Assembly: GCA_001603075.1 (NCBI GenBank)
Contig: LVBB01000122.1
Span: 1 to 64,000, forward strand
Origin: Phycisphaerales bacterium Planc_01
GTDB taxonomy: Bacteria; Planctomycetota; Phycisphaerae; Sedimentisphaerales; Anaerobacaceae
DNA length: 64,000 bases
Direction of reading: 5' to 3'
The notes under the pieces were generated by a model. The model searched no databases. It was not told the DNA's origin and saw only the letters and a list, made by a program, of their open reading frames with translations. Position 1 is the stretch's first letter. Each line of letters opens with the position of its first letter. Shown one piece after another: positions 17,582 to 26,377 of the stretch. The translations under genes were made by a program, and so were the position numbers.

Positions 17582-17750
17582 ATCAAAGCTCCTTGAAAAC
17601 GTCTGCGATCAGACTGCCATCATTGCCGCATGCACTCTCCATTATACCGCCGGCGCATCGCCCGGAAAGCCGAAAGCCGGCGGGCCCTGGGAGCGTGATT
17701 TCGTGAAGCGTGAAGCGTCGCTCGTCGCGCGTATCTTGTGAAGCGTCGTG

Positions 17751-18345
17751 CGTAGGGTGTGCACCGCACACCTCTTCCCGCATCGCCCGACCGGCCGCGG
17801 GCAAATCACAAGTAGGATGGGCCTTGGCCCATGCGGAATTGAATGAGGGCAGAGTGGCAAGTTTCAATTGGCAAGTGGGAAGCTCCGCTCTCCAGCCTAC
17901 AGCCTCCGGTCGGAACACGTATCTCGTATCTCGTCGGCCTCCGGCCCATGGAACCGAAGACTGCCAACTGGCAACTGATAACTGATGACCGGCAACCATC
18001 GTTCGCAGTGGGCTCGTAAGAGCCTCGCCCCGGCGAATGCACGCCGAACAGGCGTATCTCGCTCCAGCGGAACGGGCGTAGAATGGGCCTTGGCCCATGT
18101 GGGATCTTTTTTTGGTTTTTTCACTCATTTTTCTGAAAAAGGCATCCACATCGGGCGGGCGGCGTTCGCCATAGGAACAGATAGGCGGGAGTACGTGGCA
18201 TGGAGACCGAACGCGGAAGATGCCAGGGACGATGGGAGGCCGGGGAGTACACCGGCGGCCTCTCGCGACGCGGACACGTGCGCCGGTGCGCACAAAGCGA
18301 TATACCGCAATGGTTTATCCGGAGGGCACGGTCTGCGCCCGCGCC
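17751..18345 (+). repeat. Duplicated intergenic block, copy B
   Basis: Second copy of 14342-14904, with an insertion of about 25 bases near 17910-17935 and few other changes. It contains the palindromes at 17752-17772, 17812-17836 and 18078-18103. It ends shortly before the ribosome binding site of the gene at 18383. The rest of 17582-18382 has no gene. Confidence 0.85.
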
Positions 18346-18382
18346 GGTGCGCCAAACGGCAATGGCCAAAGGGGGGATTCTC

Positions 18383-19363
18383 ATGAACTGCCAATCGTTC
18401 GTCTGTATCATTGCGCTGATCTTCTTCTCGCTTCAGCCGGCCGGCGGCCTTGCGACGGACTCCGTTCCGGCCGGGCCCGTCGAGCGGACCATCCGGGCCG
18501 TCGAACGGTGCATCGACGCCGCCCCCGGCCCGTGGCCGGACGGCTGGCGGCGCGAGTACATCGACGCCATCCGCGAGGCAATCGCCGCCGACCCCAACGC
18601 CGTGCCCGGCGCGTGGCACCTGACGGCCCTGGAACGCGGGTTCGGACCTTATTGGCAGGCCATCGGCAAGGGTCCGGACCGGCCCTCCTTCGAGGTCCAG
18701 CGGGCCGAGATCCGCTGGTACGTCGAGCACCTCATGACGGTCGAAGGGCCCGACGAAGGCCGCACGCGCACCCTGCGCGAGCAATACGGCACGCTCTGGG
18801 CCCACGCCGCCGATTCGCTGCTCGCCCAGTTCCCCTTCCTCGATCCCAACGCGGTACAGGCCGCCAGGGCCGACCATCAGGCCCTCTGCGACGCCCGAAT
18901 CGACGCCCCGCTCGTGCCGCTGTTCGCCCGAGGCCTCTCGGAAGAGCAGATCGGCCACGTTACCACGCGCTGGCACGACCTGCGATACGACCGCGTCGAT
19001 TTCTGGCGCCAACTGGGCGGCAAGGCCATCATCACGATCGAGACCGATGAGGCCGCGCCTCTGCAAACCCACCCGCACTATCTCCTGACGCAGAGGAGCC
19101 TCGACCAATGGCTGGTGCACATCCAGGCCATGACGGTCGTGCCGCCGGAGCATTACCTCCAGGCCCTTCGCGACCGCAACGAGGCCCAACGCCGCCATCG
19201 CCAGGCCCTCTCGCAGGCCTGGGCCGACGAAAAACGCATCGAGCGCCAATACCACGGCCAGTTGCTCCAAACTGAGTACCTCAGCTTCCTCTTCGCCGCC
19301 CTGCTGGAGACCGCATCGGAGCGCGCCGTTCCCGCCCAAGGAGGTGATCCCCATGGCCACTAA
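18383..19363 (+). CDS. Secreted protein of unknown function
   Basis: 326 residues. The N-terminus [22 protein letters not shown] is a signal peptide. The rest is soluble and helical in character, rich in Arg, Ala and Asp, with [35 protein letters not shown] near the end. No family recognised. AAAGGGGGG precedes ATG 18383; an ATG seven codons earlier is less likely. Its last 11 bases overlap the start of the broken pseudopilin, whose ribosome binding site lies inside this gene, so the genes from here to 20680 are probably co-transcribed. Confidence 0.65.
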   Translation: MNCQSFVCIIALIFFSLQPAGGLATDSVPAGPVERTIRAVERCIDAAPGPWPDGWRREYIDAIREAIAADPNAVPGAWHLTALERGFGPYWQAIGKGPDRPSFEVQRAEIRWYVEHLMTVEGPDEGRTRTLREQYGTLWAHAADSLLAQFPFLDPNAVQAARADHQALCDARIDAPLVPLFARGLSEEQIGHVTTRWHDLRYDRVDFWRQLGGKAIITIETDEAAPLQTHPHYLLTQRSLDQWLVHIQAMTVVPPEHYLQALRDRNEAQRRHRQALSQAWADEKRIERQYHGQLLQTEYLSFLFAALLETASERAVPAQGGDPHGH

Positions 19364-19730
19364 CCCGACAAAACCCCGAGCCGTCCCACTAATCAATCAT
19401 CAATCATCCATATTCAATCCGAGGGCCTTCACCCTGATCGAGCTGCTGGTGGTCATTGCGGTGATCGCGCTGCTGATGGCGCTGCTGGTCCCGGCCCTGC
19501 GCGCCGCCCGCGAGCAGGCCCGCCGGGCCGTCTGCCTCTCCAACCTCCGCCAACTCACGACGGCTTGGCTCCTCTACGCTTACGAAAACGACGGTTGGCT
19601 CGTCACCGGCACAAGTGATGGTACTGGGGAATTTAAGGTGTCAGGTACTTTTTTCGCATTGGTCTCAGAGGTTTCAGAATGGCCTGCTCGAAGCGCCGGC
19701 GGCGGACAACTACCCCGCCCAGAGAGGTGA
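19353..19730 (+). pseudogene. Truncated pseudopilin gene with internal deletion
   Basis: Starts like its neighbours ([46 protein letters not shown]) but ends after 125 residues in unrelated sequence. The break lies near 19615, where a stretch reading AATTTAAGGTGTCAGGTAC with a run of T follows. It lacks the whole middle and the C-terminal H-X9-D region. The first 65 codons match the next gene at 19736 closely, so this appears to be a tandem copy that lost its body through an insertion/deletion. The short product could still be made and processed, but is unlikely to work. Confidence 0.7.
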
Positions 19731-19735
19731 TCCCA

Positions 19736-20680
19736 ATGGCCACTAACCCGACAAAATACCGATCCGGCCCAATCATCAATCATCAATTAGCAATCATCAA
19801 TTCCAGGGCCTTCACCCTGATCGAACTGCTGGTGGTGATCGCGGTGATCGCGCTGCTGATGGCGCTATTGGTCCCGGCCCTCCGCGCCGCCCGCGAGCAG
19901 GCCCGCCGGGCCGTCTGCCTGAGCAACCTCCGCCAACTCACACTCGCCTGGGTGACCTACGCGGAGGCATACGACGGGTGGTTGGTCGACGGGTTTGCGG
20001 GTGGCGAACAGCAAGTTTATGGACAGATACGCGAAAGCTGGCTGGGACAGGCCTTCCTTTCCGCAGACAACAGGTCACAGTTGCTGCAGGACCCCAAGAA
20101 GGGCCTGCTCTGGCCGTATCTGGGGAACGTCGACGTCTATCTCTGTCCGGCGGCTGCGCCCGCCCACCTCGTCACATACGAAATTATCTCGGCGGCGAAT
20201 GCTTCGGACTTGAATGGGGTCTACACGCCTGCCGATGGGTATCTCCAGAGCATTGCGTCGGGAAAGCGCCCGCCCAATCGCGTCGGCAAGACGGTTCTCC
20301 GCCTGATGCGACTATCGGACATCATCAGCCCTGGCCCATCCGAGCGTCTGGTGTTTGTGGATGTGGGCCAATTCGTCAACACCGGATTCTTCGTTCCGTA
20401 TTTCGGACCGCGATGGCACTGGATAGATCCTCCGCCGATCCACCATAGCGCCGGCGCTACGCTGGCATTCGCCGACGGACACGCCGAACATTGGAGGTGG
20501 AAGGGGCATGAGACCGTCAGCATACCCCGCGTATCGTACCCCGTAGCGCGTGACCTATTCAACGAAGCCCTCGATCAGTCCGCATGCACTCCTGAGACCG
20601 AAGATGGTCTCCGCGACTTACAGCGCATGCAGCGAGGCGCCTGGGGCCGACTGGGCTATTCGAATGACGGAGATGATTAG
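19736..20680 (+). CDS. Pseudopilin-like protein, canonical H-X9-DG type
   Basis: 314 residues. A 24-residue leader precedes [27 protein letters not shown]-type prepilin sequence. The C-terminal part has [17 protein letters not shown], a canonical H-X9-DG motif. Cys pairs and [10 protein letters not shown] fit the disulfide-bearing periplasmic domain of this family. GAGAGGTGATCCCA precedes ATG 19736. About 45 bases after it, GGAGGTGATGCCTATG followed by a stop within two codons looks like the decayed start of one more copy. Confidence 0.85.
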   Translation: MATNPTKYRSGPIINHQLAIINSRAFTLIELLVVIAVIALLMALLVPALRAAREQARRAVCLSNLRQLTLAWVTYAEAYDGWLVDGFAGGEQQVYGQIRESWLGQAFLSADNRSQLLQDPKKGLLWPYLGNVDVYLCPAAAPAHLVTYEIISAANASDLNGVYTPADGYLQSIASGKRPPNRVGKTVLRLMRLSDIISPGPSERLVFVDVGQFVNTGFFVPYFGPRWHWIDPPPIHHSAGATLAFADGHAEHWRWKGHETVSIPRVSYPVARDLFNEALDQSACTPETEDGLRDLQRMQRGAWGRLGYSNDGDD

Positions 20681-20803
20681 AGCGACCGTCCTCCGGATTG
20701 CTGGCATAAAGGAGGTGATGCCTATGATTTGAGATATGCTTCACCAGGAGAGGAGAAAGCATCCTGAGTGGAAGGAAATCAAGTGAGAGAAAGGAGTTCA
20801 ATC

Positions 20804-21382
20804 ATGGCAAGGAAGATGTGGTATATGTGCGTTGGTGCTGTGCTCGTTAGCTCGACGGCGGCTTTCGCGACCATTGTCCCGAGTGGTGGCTGGGATAACG
20901 AGGAATATGGATCAGGTCGAGCTACCGGCGGCCCCACCTGTACGAGCGCTGTGTGTATTACCAGCAACGGCACAGGCTGGGGCGGCGGTGAAGGATGGCA
21001 GTCGAAGGTGACAGACACGGCAGGGTCATTCACCTGGGAATACAACCTCTATGCCGTTGCGGGAGCGTGGTTGCGCCTTTGGAGCAGCGAGAGCTGTGAG
21101 GCGTACAGCTACGCGTCAGTCTCTGCCGACTGTACCCACGATGGCAACGGCTACTCCGCATCATATTTCAGCAGCGGCTCAGGTCATGGGGGGGAACTGC
21201 GCGGTGACGACGATGACGGTGGATGGCCGGGAGGCATCTATGACAGCGGTACAGACGAGTTTGAGGCATTTCAGGGCTGCAGTGCCAGCCACACCGCCCT
21301 GGCATATGCGTACACGCCATCGAATGCCAATTCGACCGCCACTGCTACCGCATACGCTGAGGCCTGGATCAACCTCTTCTGA
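20804..21382 (+). CDS. Small secreted protein, Gly/Ser/Thr-rich
   Basis: 192 residues. The signal peptide ends at STAAFA. The mature protein is acidic and rich in G, S, Y and W, with four or more cysteines (TCTSAVCITS, SESCEAY, ADCTHDG, QGCSAS) and a GDDDDGGWPGG stretch that could bind calcium. The C-terminal part SNANSTATATAYAEAWINLF is strand-like. AAAGGAG precedes ATG 20804. No family recognised. The cysteine pattern and export suggest a stable extracellular protein; its partner may be the large secreted protein encoded next. Confidence 0.65.
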   Translation: MARKMWYMCVGAVLVSSTAAFATIVPSGGWDNEEYGSGRATGGPTCTSAVCITSNGTGWGGGEGWQSKVTDTAGSFTWEYNLYAVAGAWLRLWSSESCEAYSYASVSADCTHDGNGYSASYFSSGSGHGGELRGDDDDGGWPGGIYDSGTDEFEAFQGCSASHTALAYAYTPSNANSTATATAYAEAWINLF

Positions 21383-21433
21383 GGATTCCGGGTGGCGGGA
21401 GCAGTGATAGGCCTTTGGAGAGGATAGGGACTC

Positions 21434-23767
21434 ATGGCGCGAACCCAGCCATTTCGCATCTTGGCACTCGAAGGGACACGGAACCGTTCTGACGCATCGC
21501 GAGTGGGCTATGCGGCGTTCGCCATGCTGCCTATCCTCCTGTTACTCATTGTGGGTCTCGGCGCCTCTTGCGGTGCCGAGACCCACACAGAGAATCAGCA
21601 GGCGTTTGAGTTCACGTGCGACTTCTATCTGCCAATCGGGCGCTGCCGGCTTCACGGGCGGCTGGCGGGCGACGAGGCTCGACATCGGGTCGGTGTGTAC
21701 TGGATCGAGCCGACGCCGCTTCGGGAGGGGACGCACTTCCTGCGTTATGGGGATTTCCTTTTCGCTGAGGACCTCGTCCAGTACAGGATCGACGGCATCT
21801 CGGAGAGGCAGAGTCTCGCCCTGTCCGGCGGTACGCCCCAAGCGCTGCTGCCGGAGAGTGCCTCGGCGACGACGGTGGTGCGCTGCGCCCTGGCGATCCT
21901 CGCGCGGATGAGAGACTCGCAGGGCCGGGCGGGTCCGCCGTTGGAGATCGGCGGATTCTTCGCCGGCGCTCGCGACCAGATGGACCATAGCCTGGAAGTT
22001 CTGCCCGACGAGGGCGTTCCGCCGGCGCAAGGGGTTTCCGACGTCCTTCTACTGAATGCGCTGCCCTACGGCAGGCACTACAGCAAGGCCCGCCAGGACG
22101 ACGGCTCGGTCGTCTGGCGGGCGCAAAGGGCGATGGATGGGCGGCCCCTCTTTGCCGTCACCGTCGCGTCCCTGAACGCCGCCGGCCCAATCGACTGGCA
22201 GGAGGCGTTCGACCCGAACAGCCTGGGCCGATGGAGTTTGGTGCCCGAGGTGTATCACGCCTACTGGTCGTTCAGCCGGCGGTATTCGACGCTGGCCGAT
22301 GGCGATGCCGACCGGACGGCAGCCGCTGCGCTATGGGATGAGATCGAGACGTATCTCGATGGCGCGACAGCACCGCTCGATGTGTCGGCCGCGATGGACC
22401 GCCTGCGCCTGCGCGCGGCCCTGATGACGGGCGAGCCGTCTCACGTCGGCCGGGCCACCGAAGCGATGGCGGCACGGCTGTGCCGCGACGAGACCGTCAG
22501 CCCTTACATCGCGCTGCTGGAATTGGCCCAGATTGCTTCGCAGATCGAGAAGGACTATCCCCGGCAGGTCGAGTCGTGGCTGCGCCCGCTGATCGCTCAG
22601 ACGCTCGAACGGGCCGGCGACGATGCGGCCCGCCACCTGCAAAGACTCATGTCGCCCGTCGTCAACAACAAGTGGTTCGCCTACGGCCGCCTGGTGCTCG
22701 ACGAGGCCCGTCGGCAGGGGCATACCCCCGCCGATGTTGTCGATGCGCTGGCTGAGAGGCTCGAAACGTCGCACATGGCCGACGGCCCGCTGCCGTTCGA
22801 TGCGAACGAGGCGGCGCCGAGCGTGAAACTGTACCTGGCGCAGCTCGACGCCGATCCTCCGGTCGGCTCGCTGACGCTGGACGACGTCCGGCCGATCCTC
22901 GATGAAGGTCTGGCCGAGCAGTACACCCAAGCAGACGATCGAGCCAAAGACGCGGTCATCAGAGAAACGATCCGGACCCTTCGCCTGATCGTGGGAGAGG
23001 GGCCCTTCCGTGGCGACGCCGATGCGCTGATCGCGTCGATCAAACGGTTCTCGCGCATCTACCTCGGCGTGCGCAGGGTAGCCGAGCCGATGGACCGCGT
23101 CCTGGCGACCCTGCTGGCGCTGTCGTTCTGCGACGGATCGACGGACGAAGACCACGAGACGCTCTACGAGCAGTTCGCCGCACTCGCCGCCGACCTGGAG
23201 ACCCGCGTCAATCGGCTGCTCGACGAGTATGAACTGACCGCCCTCGTCGGGCCCAACGACGTGGCCCAAACGTTCGCCGAGCAGCAGGCCATTTTTCGAA
23301 GCTACGCCGCCGATCCGCTGTGGCCGCCGTTCAAGTTCCCGCTGACGGCGACGGAGCGAACGCGCCTGAGCGGCAAGCTCAAGCTGCGTCTCGAACAGAC
23401 CCGCCCGCTCTTCGACGAGATGTCGGACAAGGTCCGCTACGGGGGCGTCGATGAGCGGCTCAAGCGGAGGACCGTCTACGAGATCGCACGCGTCGCCGAA
23501 CATCTGATGGTTGAGGCCGCTTTCCTTCGCAGGCCCGGGTATCCGGGCGTCTCGACGCAGTACCGAGGCGGGCACGGCTTCACCGCCGTGATCGACGGGC
23601 CGCTCTACGAGCAAGGCGACCGCGCCAGAGAGCGGTTCAAGGCGATGAAGTACTTTCACCTGGGCCATCGGCTCGAAGAGGTCGTCCGCGCCGAGCGCGA
23701 CCTGGCCAAACCGCCCCGGCAGACGGACAGCGCGCAAGAAGATCCGGCGGGAGAGCACGGACCATAG
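21434..23767 (+). CDS. Large secreted or membrane-anchored protein, unknown
   Basis: 777 residues. After a 23-residue basic stretch a hydrophobic segment (AAFAMLPILLLLIVGLGASCG) ends in a cysteine that could be lipidated. The remainder is long, soluble, helical and rich in charged residues, without repeats or recognisable catalytic motifs. GGAG about 14 bases before ATG 21434 supports the start; the gene follows the small secreted gene by 51 bases on the same strand, so they are likely one transcript. I recognise no domain family. A structure search would be the way to place it. Confidence 0.65.
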   Translation: MARTQPFRILALEGTRNRSDASRVGYAAFAMLPILLLLIVGLGASCGAETHTENQQAFEFTCDFYLPIGRCRLHGRLAGDEARHRVGVYWIEPTPLREGTHFLRYGDFLFAEDLVQYRIDGISERQSLALSGGTPQALLPESASATTVVRCALAILARMRDSQGRAGPPLEIGGFFAGARDQMDHSLEVLPDEGVPPAQGVSDVLLLNALPYGRHYSKARQDDGSVVWRAQRAMDGRPLFAVTVASLNAAGPIDWQEAFDPNSLGRWSLVPEVYHAYWSFSRRYSTLADGDADRTAAAALWDEIETYLDGATAPLDVSAAMDRLRLRAALMTGEPSHVGRATEAMAARLCRDETVSPYIALLELAQIASQIEKDYPRQVESWLRPLIAQTLERAGDDAARHLQRLMSPVVNNKWFAYGRLVLDEARRQGHTPADVVDALAERLETSHMADGPLPFDANEAAPSVKLYLAQLDADPPVGSLTLDDVRPILDEGLAEQYTQADDRAKDAVIRETIRTLRLIVGEGPFRGDADALIASIKRFSRIYLGVRRVAEPMDRVLATLLALSFCDGSTDEDHETLYEQFAALAADLETRVNRLLDEYELTALVGPNDVAQTFAEQQAIFRSYAADPLWPPFKFPLTATERTRLSGKLKLRLEQTRPLFDEMSDKVRYGGVDERLKRRTVYEIARVAEHLMVEAAFLRRPGYPGVSTQYRGGHGFTAVIDGPLYEQGDRARERFKAMKYFHLGHRLEEVVRAERDLAKPPRQTDSAQEDPAGEHGP

Positions 23768-24193
23768 GCGCCGGGCCACAAGCCGGGCGGTATTCGGGGG
23801 GGCCAGCTTACTCATTTCGGGGGGGCTTGGCGGGTTCGATTTCGTCGTGGCATCGGGGTTGGTGCTTGCTGGCTCGGGGGAAGCCGAAGGGCGGGCGGCC
23901 TGCGGCCGCGTTGTGCGCGAAGTGTGAAGCGTCCGGCGTCGGACGCCGTGCGGAGTTACGTCAGGCTGGAGGCTGGAGGTGGTGGATTCGGTATCTCGAG
24001 CCTGCGGTCTACGGGCTCGGGCCTGTCGTTCCATTCCGTCGGCCAGACGGCTTGGTGGGCGGTGCCCACCCTACGGGATATGCCCCATCGACTTCGCTCG
24101 GGGCAGGTTCTTACGAGCGCATGAGAACGGCGGCGCGGGTCGCGAGGGGCCTGCGCCGCCGGAGCGAATCGTGATGCGTGTCGGTCGGGATCG
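23768..24193. other. Intergenic region with palindromic repeat
   Basis: No credible gene. It contains GGTGGGC-GGT-GCCCACCCTAC at 24054-24074, which on the minus strand is a GTAGGG-bordered palindrome like those at 14343 and 51099, and a GAAGTGTGAAGCGTC micro-repeat near 23917. Confidence 0.6.
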
Positions 24194-25561
24194 CTACTGG
24201 ATTTCGACGATGGAGTTGAGTTCGCCGTAGGGGTTCAGCTCGGTGCGTTCGTTGTAGGGGTCCTGCTGCCACTGGCCGTCGACGACGAGGCGGTAGCGGT
24301 AGGTGCCGTGGGGCAGCTTGAGCTTGGCCTGCCAGACGCCGCTGTCGCCGACGCGTTCCATGCACGTGGTGGCCGGCTGCCAGTTGTTGAAGTCGCCGGC
24401 GATCTGGACGCTGGATGCCCTGGGGTAGAGCGTGACGAAGACGAGGGCGTCGCGGATCTGGCTGACGCCGTAGTAGTCCGACAGCTTCGCGTCGAGCGCC
24501 GGCACAACCTCGTTGAACGACTCGGCGGGCGCCTCGACAGTCGCGCCGGCCGAAGCCGGAAGCGCGATGGCCTCTTCTTCGAGTTCCAGCGTCTCGACCA
24601 TGGGGGCGGTCGCCGGCTCGATCGTTGCCGGGCTCACCTGCGGCTCCGGCTGGACCGACGGCGCTGACGCCGGCTGAGGTGCCGACAGCGGCGGCGACTG
24701 CGTCGTCCGAAGCAGCTCCGTCGCGCTGGCCCCGATCGATTCGAGCTGGTCGGCCAGCGTGTCCACCAGACGCTTGCTCTTCGTCACCGAACGTTCCTCG
24801 ACTCCGATCAGTTCCTGCGCCAGCGACCGGAAATCCTGCTGCCCCTTGCTCGCCGGATCGTACTCGTTGATCGGCTGCCCGAAGCTCGACGCTTCTTTGA
24901 TGCGGGTATTGAAGTTAATAACTGTCTTGAACATCCGGTCTGAGAAATGGGATCGCAGTTCGGCGAGGATCTCGCGGGCCATCTTGGTGCGGATGTCGTA
25001 CATGCTGGCGAGGACGCGGACGGAGACCTGCTGCTGGCACCGTTTGCAGAGGATGCTGAGCGTTTCGAGCTGCTTGCTGAGCCCGTGCAGCGCGAAGTAG
25101 CCGGTCTCGACGGGCACGACCACGTCGGTGGCCGCCCGCAGCGCGTTGAACGTCAGCAGGCTCACCGCCGGCGGGCAGTCGATCACCACGAAATCATAGT
25201 CGCCCGTCACCCCGTCGAGCACCTTCTTCAGGCAGCACTCGCGCTCGGGAATTCCGGCCATCTGCTGCTCGAACGCCGACAGGTCGATGCTCGCCGGCGC
25301 CAGCTCCAGCCGCTCGCCGATCTGCCAGAGGATCTCGGTCAATCGCATCGGCTCGCTGCGGCTCTCGCTGATCAGCACGTCGTAAATGCTCTGCTCGATC
25401 TGCTCCTCCGGCACCGCCAACCCCACCGCACAGTGCGACTGCGGGTCCATATCCACCAGCAGCACCTTCTTGTCCAGCGACGCCAAGGCACTGGCCAGGT
25501 TGATCGACACCGTCGTCTTGCCGCAACCGCCCTTCTGATTGACCACCGCAATCGTTCTCAT
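24194..25561 (-). CDS. ParA/Soj-type ATPase fused to a C-terminal glycogen-binding-like (CBM48/early-set) domain
   Basis: 455 residues. Residues 1-255 are a ParA ATPase: deviant Walker A KGGCGKTT (10-17), LLVDMDPQ and VVIDCPPA. A Pro/Ala-rich linker covers about 290-355. The last 90 residues read VTLYPRASSVQIAGDFNNWQP ... GVWQAKLKLPHGTYRYRLVVDG, the signature of the CBM48/AMPK-beta carbohydrate-binding fold. ParA proteins position DNA or protein cargo on the nucleoid; the added domain suggests binding to glycogen or another glucan, or a plain protein interaction. No parB is adjacent. The start at 25561 places the P-loop at the normal distance; GAGAGACGGAGACAG lies upstream. Confidence 0.85.
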   Translation of the reverse strand: MRTIAVVNQKGGCGKTTVSINLASALASLDKKVLLVDMDPQSHCAVGLAVPEEQIEQSIYDVLISESRSEPMRLTEILWQIGERLELAPASIDLSAFEQQMAGIPERECCLKKVLDGVTGDYDFVVIDCPPAVSLLTFNALRAATDVVVPVETGYFALHGLSKQLETLSILCKRCQQQVSVRVLASMYDIRTKMAREILAELRSHFSDRMFKTVINFNTRIKEASSFGQPINEYDPASKGQQDFRSLAQELIGVEERSVTKSKRLVDTLADQLESIGASATELLRTTQSPPLSAPQPASAPSVQPEPQVSPATIEPATAPMVETLELEEEAIALPASAGATVEAPAESFNEVVPALDAKLSDYYGVSQIRDALVFVTLYPRASSVQIAGDFNNWQPATTCMERVGDSGVWQAKLKLPHGTYRYRLVVDGQWQQDPYNERTELNPYGELNSIVEIQ

Positions 25562-26377
25562 CTCTGTCTCCGTCTCTCACCTTCGATATTGTCGTCCATG
25601 ACCCGAGGGTTGCGGCGACACGCCTTCAGAAACCCGCTTAATAGCATTGATGGGCCGGATAATAACGCATATTCTTTCATCGGCAAGGGTTTCCTCAAAA
25701 CTTTACCCTTTTATGGGACCGGCCCATAAAAAGACCCGCCAACTTCACAATCCACCCCCTTTATCGGCACTGATAATCCCGTTTTTCGCCCCGCCCTGCC
25801 GCCCGCCGCGCCGGCGTCGCACGCCAAAGCGCCCCAAGCGCCCGGCCCGCCGCCACGCCGCACACGACGTTAAGACTCTTATTATTATAGGACGCCCACG
25901 CCCACCCAACACCTGCGGCCCGCAAGCCCACCGGCCCGCGAATTCCCTGTTGCGTGTGGTCCCATCCCACCTCCGCCGCCATCATACGACACCCCCCAAC
26001 CCAACGTCAACCCCCTCCTCGCCAGGGAAAATCCCCTGTGCCCCCGCACCACAATCGATCCCGCCAAGCCACTTGGCATGCCGCGCAGCCGCGAGGCCCT
26101 TCGCTACGGGATTTGCCGTTGAATATCAGCGTCTTCCATGCCATACTGCTCGCGGGAAGCCAATACGACTCAGGCTTGGGTGCGTCCCAGGCAAGATACC
26201 ATCGCGGGAGGCTGCGTGCCTTCCGCATGTCTTTGCACCGCCCGCGATCGTCGTGCGGCATGCGACCCGCTGATTGCTTACAGGAATTCTCGTACGAGAA
26301 ATCTATCGTACGATAGATTGTGTAAGGTATGGAAAGCGGGCGCAAGCGGTGTGATCAGGCTCACCCTCCTGGGATGG
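25562..26377. other. Intergenic region between ParA-like gene and methyltransferase operon, with palindromes
   Basis: No credible gene in 815 bases. TTTTATGGG-ACCGG-CCCATAAAA (25709-25731) is a perfect stem followed by A/T and could be a terminator-like or regulatory hairpin. At 26287-26300 and 26300-26319 lie two adjacent perfect palindromes, TTCTCGTACGAGAA and AATCTATCGTACGATAGATT, both centred on CGTACG. GC falls sharply to the right of this point. Confidence 0.6.

Noticed and set aside
18125-19396. A 423-codon minus-strand frame opposite the secreted gene at 18383
   Set aside because: It starts in the duplicated repeat block region's antisense and runs through the opposite strand of a gene with signal peptide and good ribosome binding site; composition is typical of a shadow frame.
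22331-24034. A 567-codon minus-strand frame opposite the 777-residue secreted gene
   Set aside because: Arginine-rich, without domain signal; the plus-strand frame has a signal segment and a ribosome binding site.
25647-26273. A 208-codon proline/arginine-rich frame in the gap left of the methyltransferase
   Set aside because: No ribosome binding site or family; composition reflects low-complexity GC-rich intergenic DNA.
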